This document shows, piece by piece, positions 55,883 to 64,000 of a DNA stretch of 64,000 nucleotides. Numbering within the stretch: the first letter of the stretch is position 1; each line of letters begins with the position of its first letter. Origin of the DNA: an uncultured Bacteroidales bacterium. Lineage in GTDB: Bacteria > Bacteroidota > Bacteroidia > Bacteroidales > Paludibacteraceae. The stretch spans positions 244,485 to 308,484 of the forward strand of contig CALAUA010000015.1 in assembly GCA_937891975.1 (NCBI GenBank), given 5' to 3'. The position numbers were made by a program, and so were the translations under genes. Below the pieces are notes generated by a model. That model was not told the DNA's origin, did no database searches, and worked only from the letters and a program-made list of their open reading frames with translations.

Positions 55883-57196
55883 TTATTTCGCACGAACAAA
55901 AATCTGCACAGGAGTACCATTAAAGTCCCACCATTCACGGAGTTTATTTTCCAGGAAACGGCGATAAGGCTCTTTTACGTATTGTGGCAGGTTAGCAAAA
56001 AACACAAATGTGGGTATCTGTGTGTTCGGTAATTGCGTACAATACTTTATCTTGATGTATTTACCTTTGGTTGCTGGTGGTGGATAGTTTTCGATGAGTG
56101 GTAAGAATCGCTCATTGAGTTGCGCGGTAGGTACCTTCTTTTGCTTATTCTCGTACACGTGCAATGCCGTTTCCATCACTTTGAATATACGTTGCTTGGT
56201 CAATGCGGATGTGAAAATAATGGGGAAATCCGTAAATGGAGCTATGCGTTCGCGGATTGCACGCTCATATCCCTTGATATCAGCAGTAGTCTTACTCTCA
56301 ATCAAATCCCATTTATTGACGCACACCACCAATCCTTTCTTATTCTTCTGAATTAGCGAATAGATATTCAAGTCTTGCGACTCAATACCGCGTGTTGCAT
56401 CAATCATCAAGATACACACGTCAGAGTTTTCTATCGCACGAATACTGCGTACTACCGAATAATACTCCAAATCTTCATTCACTTTGGCTTTTTTGCGAAT
56501 ACCCGCAGTATCAACGAGATAAAAATCTTTACCAAACTTGTTGTAACGAGTGTAGATACTATCACGTGTGGTGCCAGGTATGTCGGTTACAATAGTGCGT
56601 TCTTCGCCAATAAACGCATTCAATATGCTACTTTTTCCTGCATTTGGACGACCTACAATAGCAAAACGTGGCAATTCTTCCAAATCTTCGCCAGCTACGG
56701 TGTCTTTGAAACGGCTGCAAATCTCATCCAGCAAATCGCCTGTACCTAATCCATTCTCTGCCGACAAAATATATGGCTCGCCCAAACCAAGCTTATAGAA
56801 CTCTGGCGCACCATATTGTTGATCAAATTGATCCACTTTGTTTACTGCCAACACGGTCTCTTTCTTGGCTTGACGAAGTAGGTGAGCTACCTCCATATCA
56901 AATTGCGTTACACCCGCGTTCACATCCACCACTAAGAGAATCACATCGGCCTCCTTGATAGCAAGATTTACTTGACGATTAATTTCGCTCTCAAACGTAT
57001 CATCAGAGTTCACTACCCAACCGCCTGTATCGATTACTGAGAACTCTTTGCCGCACCATTCGCTCTTGCCGTACTGACGGTCACGAGTAGTGCCTGCTGC
57101 ATCATTTACTATTGCTCGACGCGTTTTGGTCAAGCGGTTGAATAGGGTCGATTTCCCAACATTGGGACGCCCCACTATCGCTAAAATATTTGCCAT
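55883..57196 (-). CDS. der: Ribosome biogenesis GTPase Der (EngA)
   Basis: 437 residues, normal length. Two tandem GTPase domains plus a C-terminal KH-like domain that binds RNA; Der is needed for 50S maturation. First P-loop GRPNVGKSTLFNRL (8-21) with DTGG and NKVD; second GRPNAGKSSILNAF (about 183-196) with DTAG and NKWD. The C-terminus ENYPPPATKGKYIKIKYCTQ ... FVFFANLP is the KH-type region. It follows slyD across a 181-base spacer that is nearly all 11-bp tandem repeats; no promoter was recognised there. Confidence 0.96.
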   Translation of the reverse strand: MANILAIVGRPNVGKSTLFNRLTKTRRAIVNDAAGTTRDRQYGKSEWCGKEFSVIDTGGWVVNSDDTFESEINRQVNLAIKEADVILLVVDVNAGVTQFDMEVAHLLRQAKKETVLAVNKVDQFDQQYGAPEFYKLGLGEPYILSAENGLGTGDLLDEICSRFKDTVAGEDLEELPRFAIVGRPNAGKSSILNAFIGEERTIVTDIPGTTRDSIYTRYNKFGKDFYLVDTAGIRKKAKVNEDLEYYSVVRSIRAIENSDVCILMIDATRGIESQDLNIYSLIQKNKKGLVVCVNKWDLIESKTTADIKGYERAIRERIAPFTDFPIIFTSALTKQRIFKVMETALHVYENKQKKVPTAQLNERFLPLIENYPPPATKGKYIKIKYCTQLPNTQIPTFVFFANLPQYVKEPYRRFLENKLREWWDFNGTPVQIFVRAK

Positions 57197-57227
57197 AGTA
57201 TTTTTAGTTTTTTATAATTCTTACTTG

Positions 57228-57366
57228 CCTATTATATGCCTATTGTTTGCCACCTATTTGCCACCTATTTGCCACCTGCCTCCATAGGGACTTCATCGGA
57301 ACTTCATCGGAATCTCATCGGAACCTCATCGGAACCTCACCGAGCCTTTACCGTGACTTCTTCGTG
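57228..57366. repeat. 11-bp tandem array between slyD and der
   Basis: Five units ending in -ttg/-atg (cctattatatg, cctattgtttg, ccacctatttg twice, ccacctgcctc; 57228-57282), a 7-base break, then seven units (acttcatcgga twice, atctcatcgga, acctcatcgga, acctcaccgag, cctttaccgtg, acttcttcgtg; 57290-57366). Period 11 is kept throughout although the sequence changes. Confidence 0.85.
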
Positions 57367-57377
57367 CCATCTACGGA

Positions 57378-57956
57378 CTAACAATTGCAGTTTCCGCAGC
57401 CTCCTTCTTGGCAATCACCGCCACAATCTCCGCCATTGCAATGACCGCCACAGCCACCGCAACCTCTGTGGTGCAATGCTTTCAATTCGCCTTCAGTCAC
57501 GTCGCGAAGATTCAACACCTTGCCCACAAAGTGCAAGTTCTCGCCTGCTAGTGGGTGGTTGAGGTCAATGGTTACGTTATCTGCGGTGATCTCTGCTATC
57601 TGTGCATTGATGACTTGTCCATCTGCTGTGTTCATAGGTACGATAGCACCTACATATACGCGTTCACTATCGAACTCGCCATCGCCATTGTAAAACATCT
57701 TCTTATCCAAGGTCAATACGCCTTCATCGTCATACTCGCCATATGCGTCTTGGCATGCGATGCGGAAATCAAATGCTTCGCCTTCTGCCAATCCTTCCAT
57801 TTGTTGCTCAAAGGCAGGCAACATCATGCCTTCGCCGTGGCAATATACCAATGGAGCTTCAGCGGTAGCTTTCTCCATCAATTCTTCTTTACCATTTTCG
57901 CCATCTACGTACAAATCGTACTCCAGCGTCACTACTTTCTTTGCTTCAATTTTCAT
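57378..57956 (-). CDS. slyD: SlyD-type FKBP peptidyl-prolyl isomerase
   Basis: 192 residues. The FKBP domain with IF (insert-in-flap) chaperone domain is split in the usual SlyD way: VTLEYDLYVDGENG at the start, GMMLPAFEQQMEGLAEGEAFDF, the IF segment about 70-125, then DLNHPLAGENLHFVGKVLNLRDV. The last 30 residues are Cys/His/Gly-rich (GCGGCGGHCNGGDC...CNC), a metal-binding tail like the nickel-binding tail of E. coli SlyD. It speeds proline isomerisation and may store or deliver metal. It lies between lptD and der. Confidence 0.94.
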   Translation of the reverse strand: MKIEAKKVVTLEYDLYVDGENGKEELMEKATAEAPLVYCHGEGMMLPAFEQQMEGLAEGEAFDFRIACQDAYGEYDDEGVLTLDKKMFYNGDGEFDSERVYVGAIVPMNTADGQVINAQIAEITADNVTIDLNHPLAGENLHFVGKVLNLRDVTEGELKALHHRGCGGCGGHCNGGDCGGDCQEGGCGNCNC

Positions 57957-57972
57957 ATTTTCTTAACTTTTT

Positions 57973-58010
57973 AACTCTAAACTCTAAACAGTAGCGGCTC
58001 AGCCGCGTTC
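57973..58010. repeat. Heptads and mini-hairpin in the lptD-slyD spacer
   Basis: 7-bp units aactcta, aactcta, aacagta (57973-57993) followed by TAG-CGGCT-C-AGCCG-CGTTC (57992-58010), a GTTC variant of the hairpin module. Confidence 0.65.
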
Positions 58011-58023
58011 ACTAAACACCAAA

Positions 58024-60819
58024 CTACCACCAATCAATCCGCTTACCTGTGGCATCTGCGCTACTCTTGTCATACTTCAAGTCTGCCAACATGCTTGCGT
58101 TTACACCGATGTGGAAGGTATAACTCTTATACGGACCAAAAGGCACAAAACTGGCACTCATGCTCCAGCAGTGCAAATCGCGGCTCACATTAATGCTGGT
58201 GTAGGACATCTTCTTGGCATTCACGTCGTAACTGAGTGAAGTGCTTGCCTTCCAACCGCTACCTAAGCCGATTGATGCAGAGAAACTCAAGTTGTGCCTA
58301 AATCCCATCTTGGGGTAATTGCGTTTCTCATCCCATTCTGAGCCCATCGCACCATAACGCAAGTTATATGACACACTCAAACTCCATGGAATCTTTGCAA
58401 ACAGATAACCATCATCGGTTACTTCATCTTTCTTCTTCGGTTTTTTCTCAGCAGGCTTTTCTGGTTCAATGATTTCTCCTGTCAATGGGTCAATCGTAGG
58501 TTCGGCTAATGCCTCCTCTTCCGCAGGCTCTTCATTTTTTTTGTCATCACGATTGAACCATCGCTTCACCACATCGTTATTGAATGTGTAGCTGAAACTG
58601 GTGCTTGTTCCCAAGAAGTGTGGAAAGCGACCGTGATTCCAATATAGCTCATTGCAGCGCACGTGCTGTCCGCTGGCAGTAGTGGTGTACATATATGGAT
58701 CGAACTGTCCGCTGAGGTTGATGGTGTAGTTCACTTTGGGAATCTTGATACGCAAATTCACCGAGAAGTTCTGCCAGTTCATAGAGTCGGCGATAAAGTT
58801 ATATCCACCACTAATGCTCAAATTATCAATGATACTATACACCTTATATGGCTCTTTGCCTGTGGTATCTTTGTCGTTGCGCAGTTTCATCTCCAAGTTG
58901 TTTCCTAATGAGAACCCTAGTGTGGCGGCTGCACCGCGACTAGGTGCCTCTTTGAAACGGGAATAGTGTACTACTTCATAAATGGGTAAGCCATTCTCAT
59001 CCAGTTTTGGCACGATATTGCCTGCTGCATCGCGAGTTGTAATCAATCGGTCATAACTGCCGTAAAAACCGCCATAACGCTTTGCCCAATAGTCTTTGCC
59101 AAAGTCAGGATGATAACTGAAGTTCACGCTAGGGGTCATCACGTGCCTAAATCGATCAACTTTATCGCCAAACCACTTGCGGAATGGGATATAGAAACCA
59201 TACAATTTCGTGGACATACTCACGCTCGCATTAAAATCGTACACGTTGTAGAAGCCCATCACAGTGTCTTTCTGAACCTGATTCTGCTTTTCATCCCAGC
59301 GCTGATCCACGCGACTAAAGAACATCCTATCATTGATATTGATACTCGGTGTTATACTAATATACTTAAAGAGCATAAACGAGGCAGAACTGCTCAACGT
59401 ATGTTTCAAACGGTTATCCCAATCTTTCACAAAGTTCGACTTGAAGAAGTAATCTTCTTTACAAGTAATGGAGTTACTAAAACTACCATTATACTGTAAA
59501 CTAATCTTCTCGTACCATTTCTCTTTACCTACTCGTACTTTTTTCTTAAAAGGATAAATACGGCTCATGCTTACCGTCAAACTAGGTAGCGTTACGCTTA
59601 ATGTGGAGTCTTTTGTGCGTTGGGTCAAGTTCATACTTAATCCAATGTTCCATGGGCTATCAGGGAAACGCTGTGTGTAACTGATACTACTGCTAGTAGT
59701 ATTTTCCGAGTTGGCTGCCACATTGTAGTAACTATTGATATTACTGCGGTTATAGCCGCTCGTCTTAAAGTTTACACTCGCCGAGAAGTTGTTGTATGGA
59801 TTAGCTTTGCTATCTTGCCTATGACTCCATTGTACGCTCAGGTTTTTAGCTACATTGTAGTCGGGCATATCTTTTTCGCCTGTCACGTCCCAACGGTAGT
59901 TGATACTGAAGCTACCATTAAATTTATAACGTTTCAAGTACTTGCTGCGCGCATATACAGCCCATGTACCGCGTGTGTAAATGTCACCAGTCAATTCCAA
60001 ATCCATATAATCATTGATGGCAAAGTAGTAGCCGATTCCTGATAGGTATAATCCACGCGTATAATCATCTCCAAAGTTGGGCATAATCAATCCACTCGAA
60101 TACTTGTTGGTAAATGGAAAAAATCCGAAGGGTATAGCCAGTGGCAATGGCACATCGCCCACAACCAGATACGCAGGACCAGTAGCGATGTAGTCGCCTG
60201 GCTTCACTTTCGCTTTAGTCATTCTTAAGTAGAAGTGAGGATGGTCATGTTGATCACAGGTCGTGTATTTGCCGCCTGCCATCATCAATACATCATCACC
60301 CACTTTTTTGGTCTTGTCGGCCACGATATATCCTTCTCCTTGTTCCGTGATGGCGTTACGAATAAATCCTTTTTGTGTCTTTAGGTTGTAAGTGATCTCT
60401 TCCGTTTCATATTTATCCTGCCCTTCCGAGAATACGGGCTGTCCTACCCATTCATTCTCAATGGTATCAAGCACACCCTTTGCAAATATCGTACTACTAT
60501 CCATGCTCACACGGATGTATTCTGCAGTCAACCCCATTGTCTTGTACTTTAGATCACCGCTTCCATACATATGGGCTATGCCATTGCCCATTATCACCAT
60601 AGAGTCAGTTGAGGTGTATTCTATTCGCGCATCAATTGTTGTTGGTTTGGGGGAAGGTGCAGAGTCGCCATTTGCTTTGGTTCCTTGTGCAAGAGGGGGC
60701 GTAACTGCCAGACTATCTTCCTTTGTTCTTGAGGGAAGGGTAGATAGAGGCTCTTGTGCTACTATTGGCGTTGCCAATAGCATCACTCCAAGTAGCAGTA
60801 TGTACCATTTATTCTTCAT
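58024..60819 (-). CDS. lptD: LPS-assembly protein LptD
   Basis: 931 residues. Signal peptide MKNKWYILLLGVMLLATPIVAQ. Residues about 65-250 form the OstA/LptA-like beta-jellyroll (ARIEYTSTDSMVIMGNGIAHMYGSGDLKYKTMGLTAEYI), followed by the large barrel (PFGFFPFTNKYSSGLIMPNFGDDYTRGLYLSGIGYYFAIND and many Ser/Tyr strands). LptD with LptE places LPS in the outer leaflet. A low-complexity acidic/lysine stretch (about 755-800, EEPAEEEALAEPTIDP ... EKKPKKKDEVTDDG) interrupts the barrel, probably as an extracellular or periplasmic loop. The promoter is at 60870-60902; slyD and der follow on the same strand. Confidence 0.92.
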   Translation of the reverse strand: MKNKWYILLLGVMLLATPIVAQEPLSTLPSRTKEDSLAVTPPLAQGTKANGDSAPSPKPTTIDARIEYTSTDSMVIMGNGIAHMYGSGDLKYKTMGLTAEYIRVSMDSSTIFAKGVLDTIENEWVGQPVFSEGQDKYETEEITYNLKTQKGFIRNAITEQGEGYIVADKTKKVGDDVLMMAGGKYTTCDQHDHPHFYLRMTKAKVKPGDYIATGPAYLVVGDVPLPLAIPFGFFPFTNKYSSGLIMPNFGDDYTRGLYLSGIGYYFAINDYMDLELTGDIYTRGTWAVYARSKYLKRYKFNGSFSINYRWDVTGEKDMPDYNVAKNLSVQWSHRQDSKANPYNNFSASVNFKTSGYNRSNINSYYNVAANSENTTSSSISYTQRFPDSPWNIGLSMNLTQRTKDSTLSVTLPSLTVSMSRIYPFKKKVRVGKEKWYEKISLQYNGSFSNSITCKEDYFFKSNFVKDWDNRLKHTLSSSASFMLFKYISITPSININDRMFFSRVDQRWDEKQNQVQKDTVMGFYNVYDFNASVSMSTKLYGFYIPFRKWFGDKVDRFRHVMTPSVNFSYHPDFGKDYWAKRYGGFYGSYDRLITTRDAAGNIVPKLDENGLPIYEVVHYSRFKEAPSRGAAATLGFSLGNNLEMKLRNDKDTTGKEPYKVYSIIDNLSISGGYNFIADSMNWQNFSVNLRIKIPKVNYTINLSGQFDPYMYTTTASGQHVRCNELYWNHGRFPHFLGTSTSFSYTFNNDVVKRWFNRDDKKNEEPAEEEALAEPTIDPLTGEIIEPEKPAEKKPKKKDEVTDDGYLFAKIPWSLSVSYNLRYGAMGSEWDEKRNYPKMGFRHNLSFSASIGLGSGWKASTSLSYDVNAKKMSYTSINVSRDLHCWSMSASFVPFGPYKSYTFHIGVNASMLADLKYDKSSADATGKRIDWW

Positions 60820-60869
60820 TTATTCCTTTTTCCTTTTTGCACGCGCGCGTACTAGCGCACAAAAAGCCT

Positions 60870-60902
60870 GCAAAGATACAACAAAAAATGCACATATGCA
60901 AA
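60870..60902 (-). promoter_or_regulatory. Bacteroidota promoter for lptD
   Basis: On the - strand: TTTG (60899-60902), 20 bases, TATCTTTGC (60870-60878). Leader about 45 bases. Confidence 0.83.
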
Positions 60903-61027
60903 TTTACGAGCGTTTTTCTTGCAAATATAATAGATTTTGTCTTGTGAATTGAACCTCCAATATCCCGAATTTTATAAACGGATTAAACGCCCTTCTTTTA
61001 TTTTTCGTTTCTTAATTTTACTTAATA

Positions 61028-61060
61028 TTTGCGTATGTTGTAAATTTTTTGTATCTTTGC
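61028..61060 (+). promoter_or_regulatory. Bacteroidota promoter for the EF-hand-like membrane protein
   Basis: TTTG at 61028-61031, 20-base spacer, TATCTTTGC at 61052-61060. Confidence 0.83.
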
Positions 61061-61099
61061 GGGCTAATTTATCATTCACAATTCATAATTCAAAATTCA

Positions 61100-62800
61100 A
61101 TGAAACACACATGGACATATGCCAATATTGGCGGAAATACACGAGTAATCATCAAAAACGGTAAAGATATTCAGCACCTTGCTGAGTTGGACGAAAAACT
61201 TTGGACAGTGCTGGCTTGCCCTACATCAGGGCTTGAGATCGCAGATGAGAGTTTGCAACTAATGGATGCCAATGGCGATAAAAAAATCCACGTAGCAGAC
61301 GTGATTGCCACCGCACAATGGCTGTGCCAAATGCTGCATGATCCACAGGTGCTTTTCGCTGCGAGCGACGCACTGCTCCTTACCGACATCGCTGATGAAG
61401 CACTTTTAGCTGTCGCAACGCCTCTAGCAGTAGATGGTAAGATATCACTCGCGGATGTGAAAAATGCCATTGCGGCAGTGAAAATCGAAGCGCAACCGCT
61501 CCCCGAGGCACCATACAACGCGGAGGTAATAGCTGCCTACAAAGCATGCCAAGAATCCTATGCCAACTACTTCGCTACAGCCCGCCTCGAAGCCCTCGGT
61601 TTGGCTACCCTTCCTGCAGATGCAGTAGCACCGGGAATGACGGAAAATAAATGGATGGAGATGGGTAAGCAAATTGCTGATTATGAAGCGACTAAGTCGG
61701 CTGTAGAGGTTGCTAACGCTGCGGCTCTTACTGCAGCGCAAACGGTGTATAAACCCCTCGAAAAGTTACTACTTTTGAGCCGCGATTTCTGCACACTCTT
61801 ACGCAATTTTATTTCCTTCCAAGACTTCTACGCCAAGCGCGGAAAAGCACTCCTTGGCAGAGGTGCTGACAACGAAACGCCATGGGCTATTTTCCAAGCA
61901 GGAACACTCATCATTGACCAGCGCGCGTGCAATCTATGCTTGCGCGTAGAGGACATTGCAAAGCACAATACCCAGGCACCAGAGAGTGGTATGTTCCTCA
62001 TTTATTGTCAATGTACGCACCATACTAGCGGACAAAAAATGCAAATCGTAGCCGCGATGACCATAGGAGATATTCGCAACCTCAAAGTAGGTAAAAATGC
62101 CCTCTTCTATGACCGCCAAGGACGTGATTGGGAGGCTGAAGTGATTAAGATTATCGACAACCCAATCTCTATCGGACAAGCCTTCTGGAGTCCTTACCGC
62201 AAGCTTGGAGAGTGGGTGAGTGGACTGATTAACAAATCGGCTGCTGAGAAGGAGAAAAAAGCATTTGCTGATATGACTACCAAGCTGCAAACTACACCAA
62301 TTGCAGGAGGTGCTGCACCTGCTGCGGCACCAGCACAACCATTCGATATTGCCAAGTTTGCAGGTATCTTTGCTGCTATAGGTATGGCGATTGGAGCATT
62401 AGGTACTTTCCTTACGCAACTTCTCGCTGAGGTCAAAGGAATAGCCCATTATGGTTGGTGGGCTATACCTACACTCATTATCTGTATCTTATTGGTTATC
62501 AGTGGACCATCTATGATTTTGGCTTGGATGAAACTGCGCAAACGCAACCTTGCTCCATTGCTCAATGCCAACGGCTGGGCAATCAATGCTGATGCGATTA
62601 TTAGTGTACTGTTTGGCAATACGCTCACCGAACAAGCACAATTCCCAGTGCTCAAACTCGCTGACCCACATGCCAAAATCAAGAAACTCACCAAAGGAGG
62701 CAAATGGGCAATCGCTATCGCTGCACTCCTATTGGGTATAGCAGTTGCACTCGTTGTGCTCTATTGCGTAGGTGTCCGCGTAGTGTGGTGCACATGCTAA
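61100..62800 (+). CDS. Unknown membrane protein with EF-hand-like motif
   Basis: 566 residues from ATG at 61100 (MKHTWTYANIGG); an ATG at 61049 lies inside the promoter and is rejected. No known enzyme family is recognised. Residues about 49-67 contain LMDANGDKKIHVADVI, which fits an EF-hand/dockerin loop (D-x-N-x-D...I...D), with a weaker second copy near AVDGKISLADV. The middle has CNLCLRVEDIAKHN and YCQCTHHTSGQK (paired Cys/His, perhaps metal-binding), then FYDRQGRDWEAEVIKIIDNPISIGQAFWSPYRKLGEWV. Three membrane helices lie near 408-430, 440-465 and 540-560, after an Ala/Pro linker. I recall similar uncharacterised proteins in other bacteria but no function. It is monocistronic. Confidence 0.7.
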   Translation: MKHTWTYANIGGNTRVIIKNGKDIQHLAELDEKLWTVLACPTSGLEIADESLQLMDANGDKKIHVADVIATAQWLCQMLHDPQVLFAASDALLLTDIADEALLAVATPLAVDGKISLADVKNAIAAVKIEAQPLPEAPYNAEVIAAYKACQESYANYFATARLEALGLATLPADAVAPGMTENKWMEMGKQIADYEATKSAVEVANAAALTAAQTVYKPLEKLLLLSRDFCTLLRNFISFQDFYAKRGKALLGRGADNETPWAIFQAGTLIIDQRACNLCLRVEDIAKHNTQAPESGMFLIYCQCTHHTSGQKMQIVAAMTIGDIRNLKVGKNALFYDRQGRDWEAEVIKIIDNPISIGQAFWSPYRKLGEWVSGLINKSAAEKEKKAFADMTTKLQTTPIAGGAAPAAAPAQPFDIAKFAGIFAAIGMAIGALGTFLTQLLAEVKGIAHYGWWAIPTLIICILLVISGPSMILAWMKLRKRNLAPLLNANGWAINADAIISVLFGNTLTEQAQFPVLKLADPHAKIKKLTKGGKWAIAIAALLLGIAVALVVLYCVGVRVVWCTC

Positions 62801-62824
62801 AAAATACGTTTTTTTACATGAACA

Positions 62825-62857
62825 TTTGCGTATCTGCAATTATTTTTGTACTTTTGC
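62825..62857 (+). promoter_or_regulatory. Bacteroidota promoter for the NifU-like/GGGtGRT pair
   Basis: TTTG at 62825-62828, 20-base spacer, TACTTTTGC at 62849-62857. Leader about 115 bases, half of it repeat DNA. Confidence 0.84.
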
Positions 62858-62898
62858 ACCCGATTATGGAATATTGTGCTCCGTTATCCCATATCCAA

Positions 62899-62930
62899 TA
62901 GCCCGCAGGGCGTCCGATAGCGAAGCGTCC
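62899..62930. repeat. Two mini-hairpins in the NifU-like gene leader
   Basis: TAG-CCC-GCA-GGG-CGTCC (62899-62915) and TAG-C-GAA-G-CGTCC (62918-62930), preceded by ttatcccatatccaa words. Confidence 0.78.
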
Positions 62931-62976
62931 AAATAATAAACTAATCAACACATAAACTAATAAACGAACAAGAATT

Positions 62977-63678
62977 ATGATTTACAGCAAAGAGGTACAG
63001 GAAATGTGCCAAGTAGCTAAAGGACCTAACCATGGTCCAGCTCCAATCCCAGAAGAGGGTAAGTGGGTGAAAGCCAAAGAGATCGCTGACATCTCTGGTA
63101 TGACTCACGGTATCGGTTGGTGCGCTCCACAACAAGGTGCGTGCAAACTCAGTTTGAATGTAAAGAACGGTATCATCGAAGAGGCATTGGTGGAGACCAT
63201 CGGTTGCTCTGGTATGACTCACTCTGCTGCTATGGCAAGCGAGATCCTCGTAGGTAAGACTATCCTCGAGGCACTCAATACCGACCTCGTATGCGATGCT
63301 ATCAATACTGCTATGCGCGAGTTGTTCCTCCAAATCGTTTACGGCCGTACACAATCTGCTTTCTCTGAGGGCGGTTTGGCTATCGGCGCTGGTTTGGAAG
63401 ACTTGGGTAAGGGTCTTGTATCTCAAACAGGTACACTCTTCTCTACCAAGGCAAAAGGTGCTCGTTACCTCCAATTGACCGAGGGTTATATCACCAAACA
63501 ATACCTCGATGCAGACAACGAGACTTGCGGTTACGAGTTCGTTCATATGGGTAAGTTCATGGACGCTATCAAGAAAGGCGTACCAGCAGACGAGGCCCTG
63601 AAGAAAGTTACTGGTACCTACGGTCGTACCACCGCAGAGCAAGGTGCAGTTAAATTTATTGACCCACGTCATGAGTAA
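62977..63678 (+). CDS. NifU-like iron-sulfur scaffold-type protein
   Basis: 233 residues. The segment GACKLSLNVKNGIIEEALVETIGCSGMTHSAAMASEILVGKTILEALNTDLVCDAI (about 56-109) matches the NifU/IscU core: a first cysteine, the GC before a serine-rich helix, the (S)E.L.GKT..EAL signature and a third cysteine. The rest has an extra C-terminal half (ARYLQLTEGYI ... CGYEFVHMGKFMDAIKKG) not present in IscU. It probably binds an Fe-S cluster. It is followed 18 bases later by a GGGtGRT-type gene, its usual neighbour as I recall from Clostridia and Bacteroidales. Codon use is strongly biased like frdA and rpsA, suggesting abundant product. Confidence 0.82.
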   Translation: MIYSKEVQEMCQVAKGPNHGPAPIPEEGKWVKAKEIADISGMTHGIGWCAPQQGACKLSLNVKNGIIEEALVETIGCSGMTHSAAMASEILVGKTILEALNTDLVCDAINTAMRELFLQIVYGRTQSAFSEGGLAIGAGLEDLGKGLVSQTGTLFSTKAKGARYLQLTEGYITKQYLDADNETCGYEFVHMGKFMDAIKKGVPADEALKKVTGTYGRTTAEQGAVKFIDPRHE

Positions 63679-63682
63679 TCAG

Positions 63683-63689
63683 AAAGGAG
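63683..63689 (+). promoter_or_regulatory. Strong Shine-Dalgarno site before the GGGtGRT gene
   Basis: AAAGGAG, 7 bases before ATG at 63697. This is unusual here, since most genes in the window lack any Shine-Dalgarno match. Confidence 0.65.
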
Positions 63690-63696
63690 CAAAATT

Positions 63697-64000
63697 ATGA
63701 TACGTCCAGTTCAATTTGAATCACAAAACCGCCGCGAGGCACAAGTTCTCGCTGCGCTTAACGCACATGGTATTGCTTCTATCGAAGAGGCTAATCAAAT
63801 TTGCGAGCAATACGGTTTGGATCCTTACATGACTTGCGAGGAAACCCAAATGATTTGCTTTGAGAACGCTAAGTGGGCTTACGTTGTAGGTTCTGCTATC
63901 GCTATTAAGAAGGGTTGCAAGAACGCTGCTGATGCTGCTGAGGCAATCGGTATCGGTTTGCAAGCATTCTGTATCCCAGGTTCTGTAGCTGATGACCGCC
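63697..64000 (+). CDS. GGGtGRT-family protein (3' truncated by the window)
   Basis: 101 codons are visible before the window ends; family members are about 330 residues. The start MIRPVQFESQNRREAQVLAALNAHGIASIEEANQICEQYGLD and the blocks ICFENAKWAYVVGSAIAIKKGCKNAADAAEAIGIGLQAFCIPGSVADDR match the N-terminus of the protein family NCBI names GGGtGRT, after a downstream motif not covered here. Biochemical function is unknown. Two genes in tandem with the NifU-like partner and biased codons suggest a highly expressed, Fe-S-related system. The start is set by the AAAGGAG site. Confidence 0.8.
   Translation, partial: MIRPVQFESQNRREAQVLAALNAHGIASIEEANQICEQYGLDPYMTCEETQMICFENAKWAYVVGSAIAIKKGCKNAADAAEAIGIGLQAFCIPGSVADDR

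Noticed and set aside
61049..61099. ATG at 61049 as start of the EF-hand-like protein
   Set aside because: It is inside the -7 promoter region; the codons up to 61099 encode unrelated sequence from AT-rich leader DNA.

Overview
The window looks like chromosomal DNA of an anaerobic Bacteroidota, most likely order Bacteroidales. Supporting evidence: fourteen promoters fit the Bacteroidota pattern TTTG-(about 20 nt)-TAnnTTTG; Shine-Dalgarno sites are nearly absent and leaders are A-rich; there is a murF/alr-type fusion, a five-TM fumarate reductase cytochrome subunit, PPi-dependent phosphofructokinase, and three type IX secretion (T9SS) genes (porQ, porU, porV). Functional names come from reading the proteins; no database search was run.

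Layout. 1-1924 (+): 3' part of a secreted T9SS-type protein and a small envelope protein. 1985-5739 (-): porQ-cmk-ispH-pfkA. 5977-9669 (+): fumarate reductase/succinate dehydrogenase frdC-frdA-frdB. 9792-16947 (+): uvrA, a cation/proton antiporter and an AddB-like nuclease. 17212-21777 (+): PPi-phosphofructokinase, a secreted protein, a thioesterase and an acyl-CoA ligase. 21892-33236 (-): a 3107-residue surface protein of about 30 cadherin-like repeats, followed by uvrB. 33649-38762: a HAD hydrolase (+), then a CYTH protein, a D-lactate dehydrogenase-like protein and a NamZ-like protein (-). 39015-40829 (+): rpsA. 40922-44199 (-): pheS, a shortened murF-alr fusion, queD. 44395-48055 (+): tRNA-Ser(GCT), mltG, a DUF349 protein, an FtsE-like ATPase. 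48110-55791 (-): an eight-gene run from a decayed fumarylacetoacetase-like gene through porU, porV, ispF, a small secreted protein, aroK, sufE and a DUF2490 protein. 55883-60819 (-): lptD, slyD, der. 61100-64000 (+): an unknown EF-hand-like membrane protein, then a NifU-like protein and the start of a GGGtGRT-type protein.

Themes. T9SS parts (PorQ, PorU, PorV) occur with likely cargo (the truncated first gene and the giant repeat protein). Energy metabolism combines ATP- and PPi-type phosphofructokinases with fumarate respiration. Envelope biogenesis is represented by lptD, mltG, the murF-alr remnant, namZ and ftsE.

The most unusual signal is in the DNA between and inside genes. Many spacers are built from degenerate 7-bp or 11-bp tandem units, joined to mini-hairpins of the form TAG-stem-loop-stem'-GTCC whose arms differ from copy to copy while staying complementary. 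These modules also enter coding sequence in frame (ispH, uvrA, the AddB-like gene, murF-alr) and form the C-termini of ispH, cmk and the thioesterase. Other points worth a second look are a murF half that seems to have lost about 200 residues, a metal-site-deficient FAH relative in front of porU, a structured rpsA leader, and the NifU-like/GGGtGRT pair, whose function is unknown.
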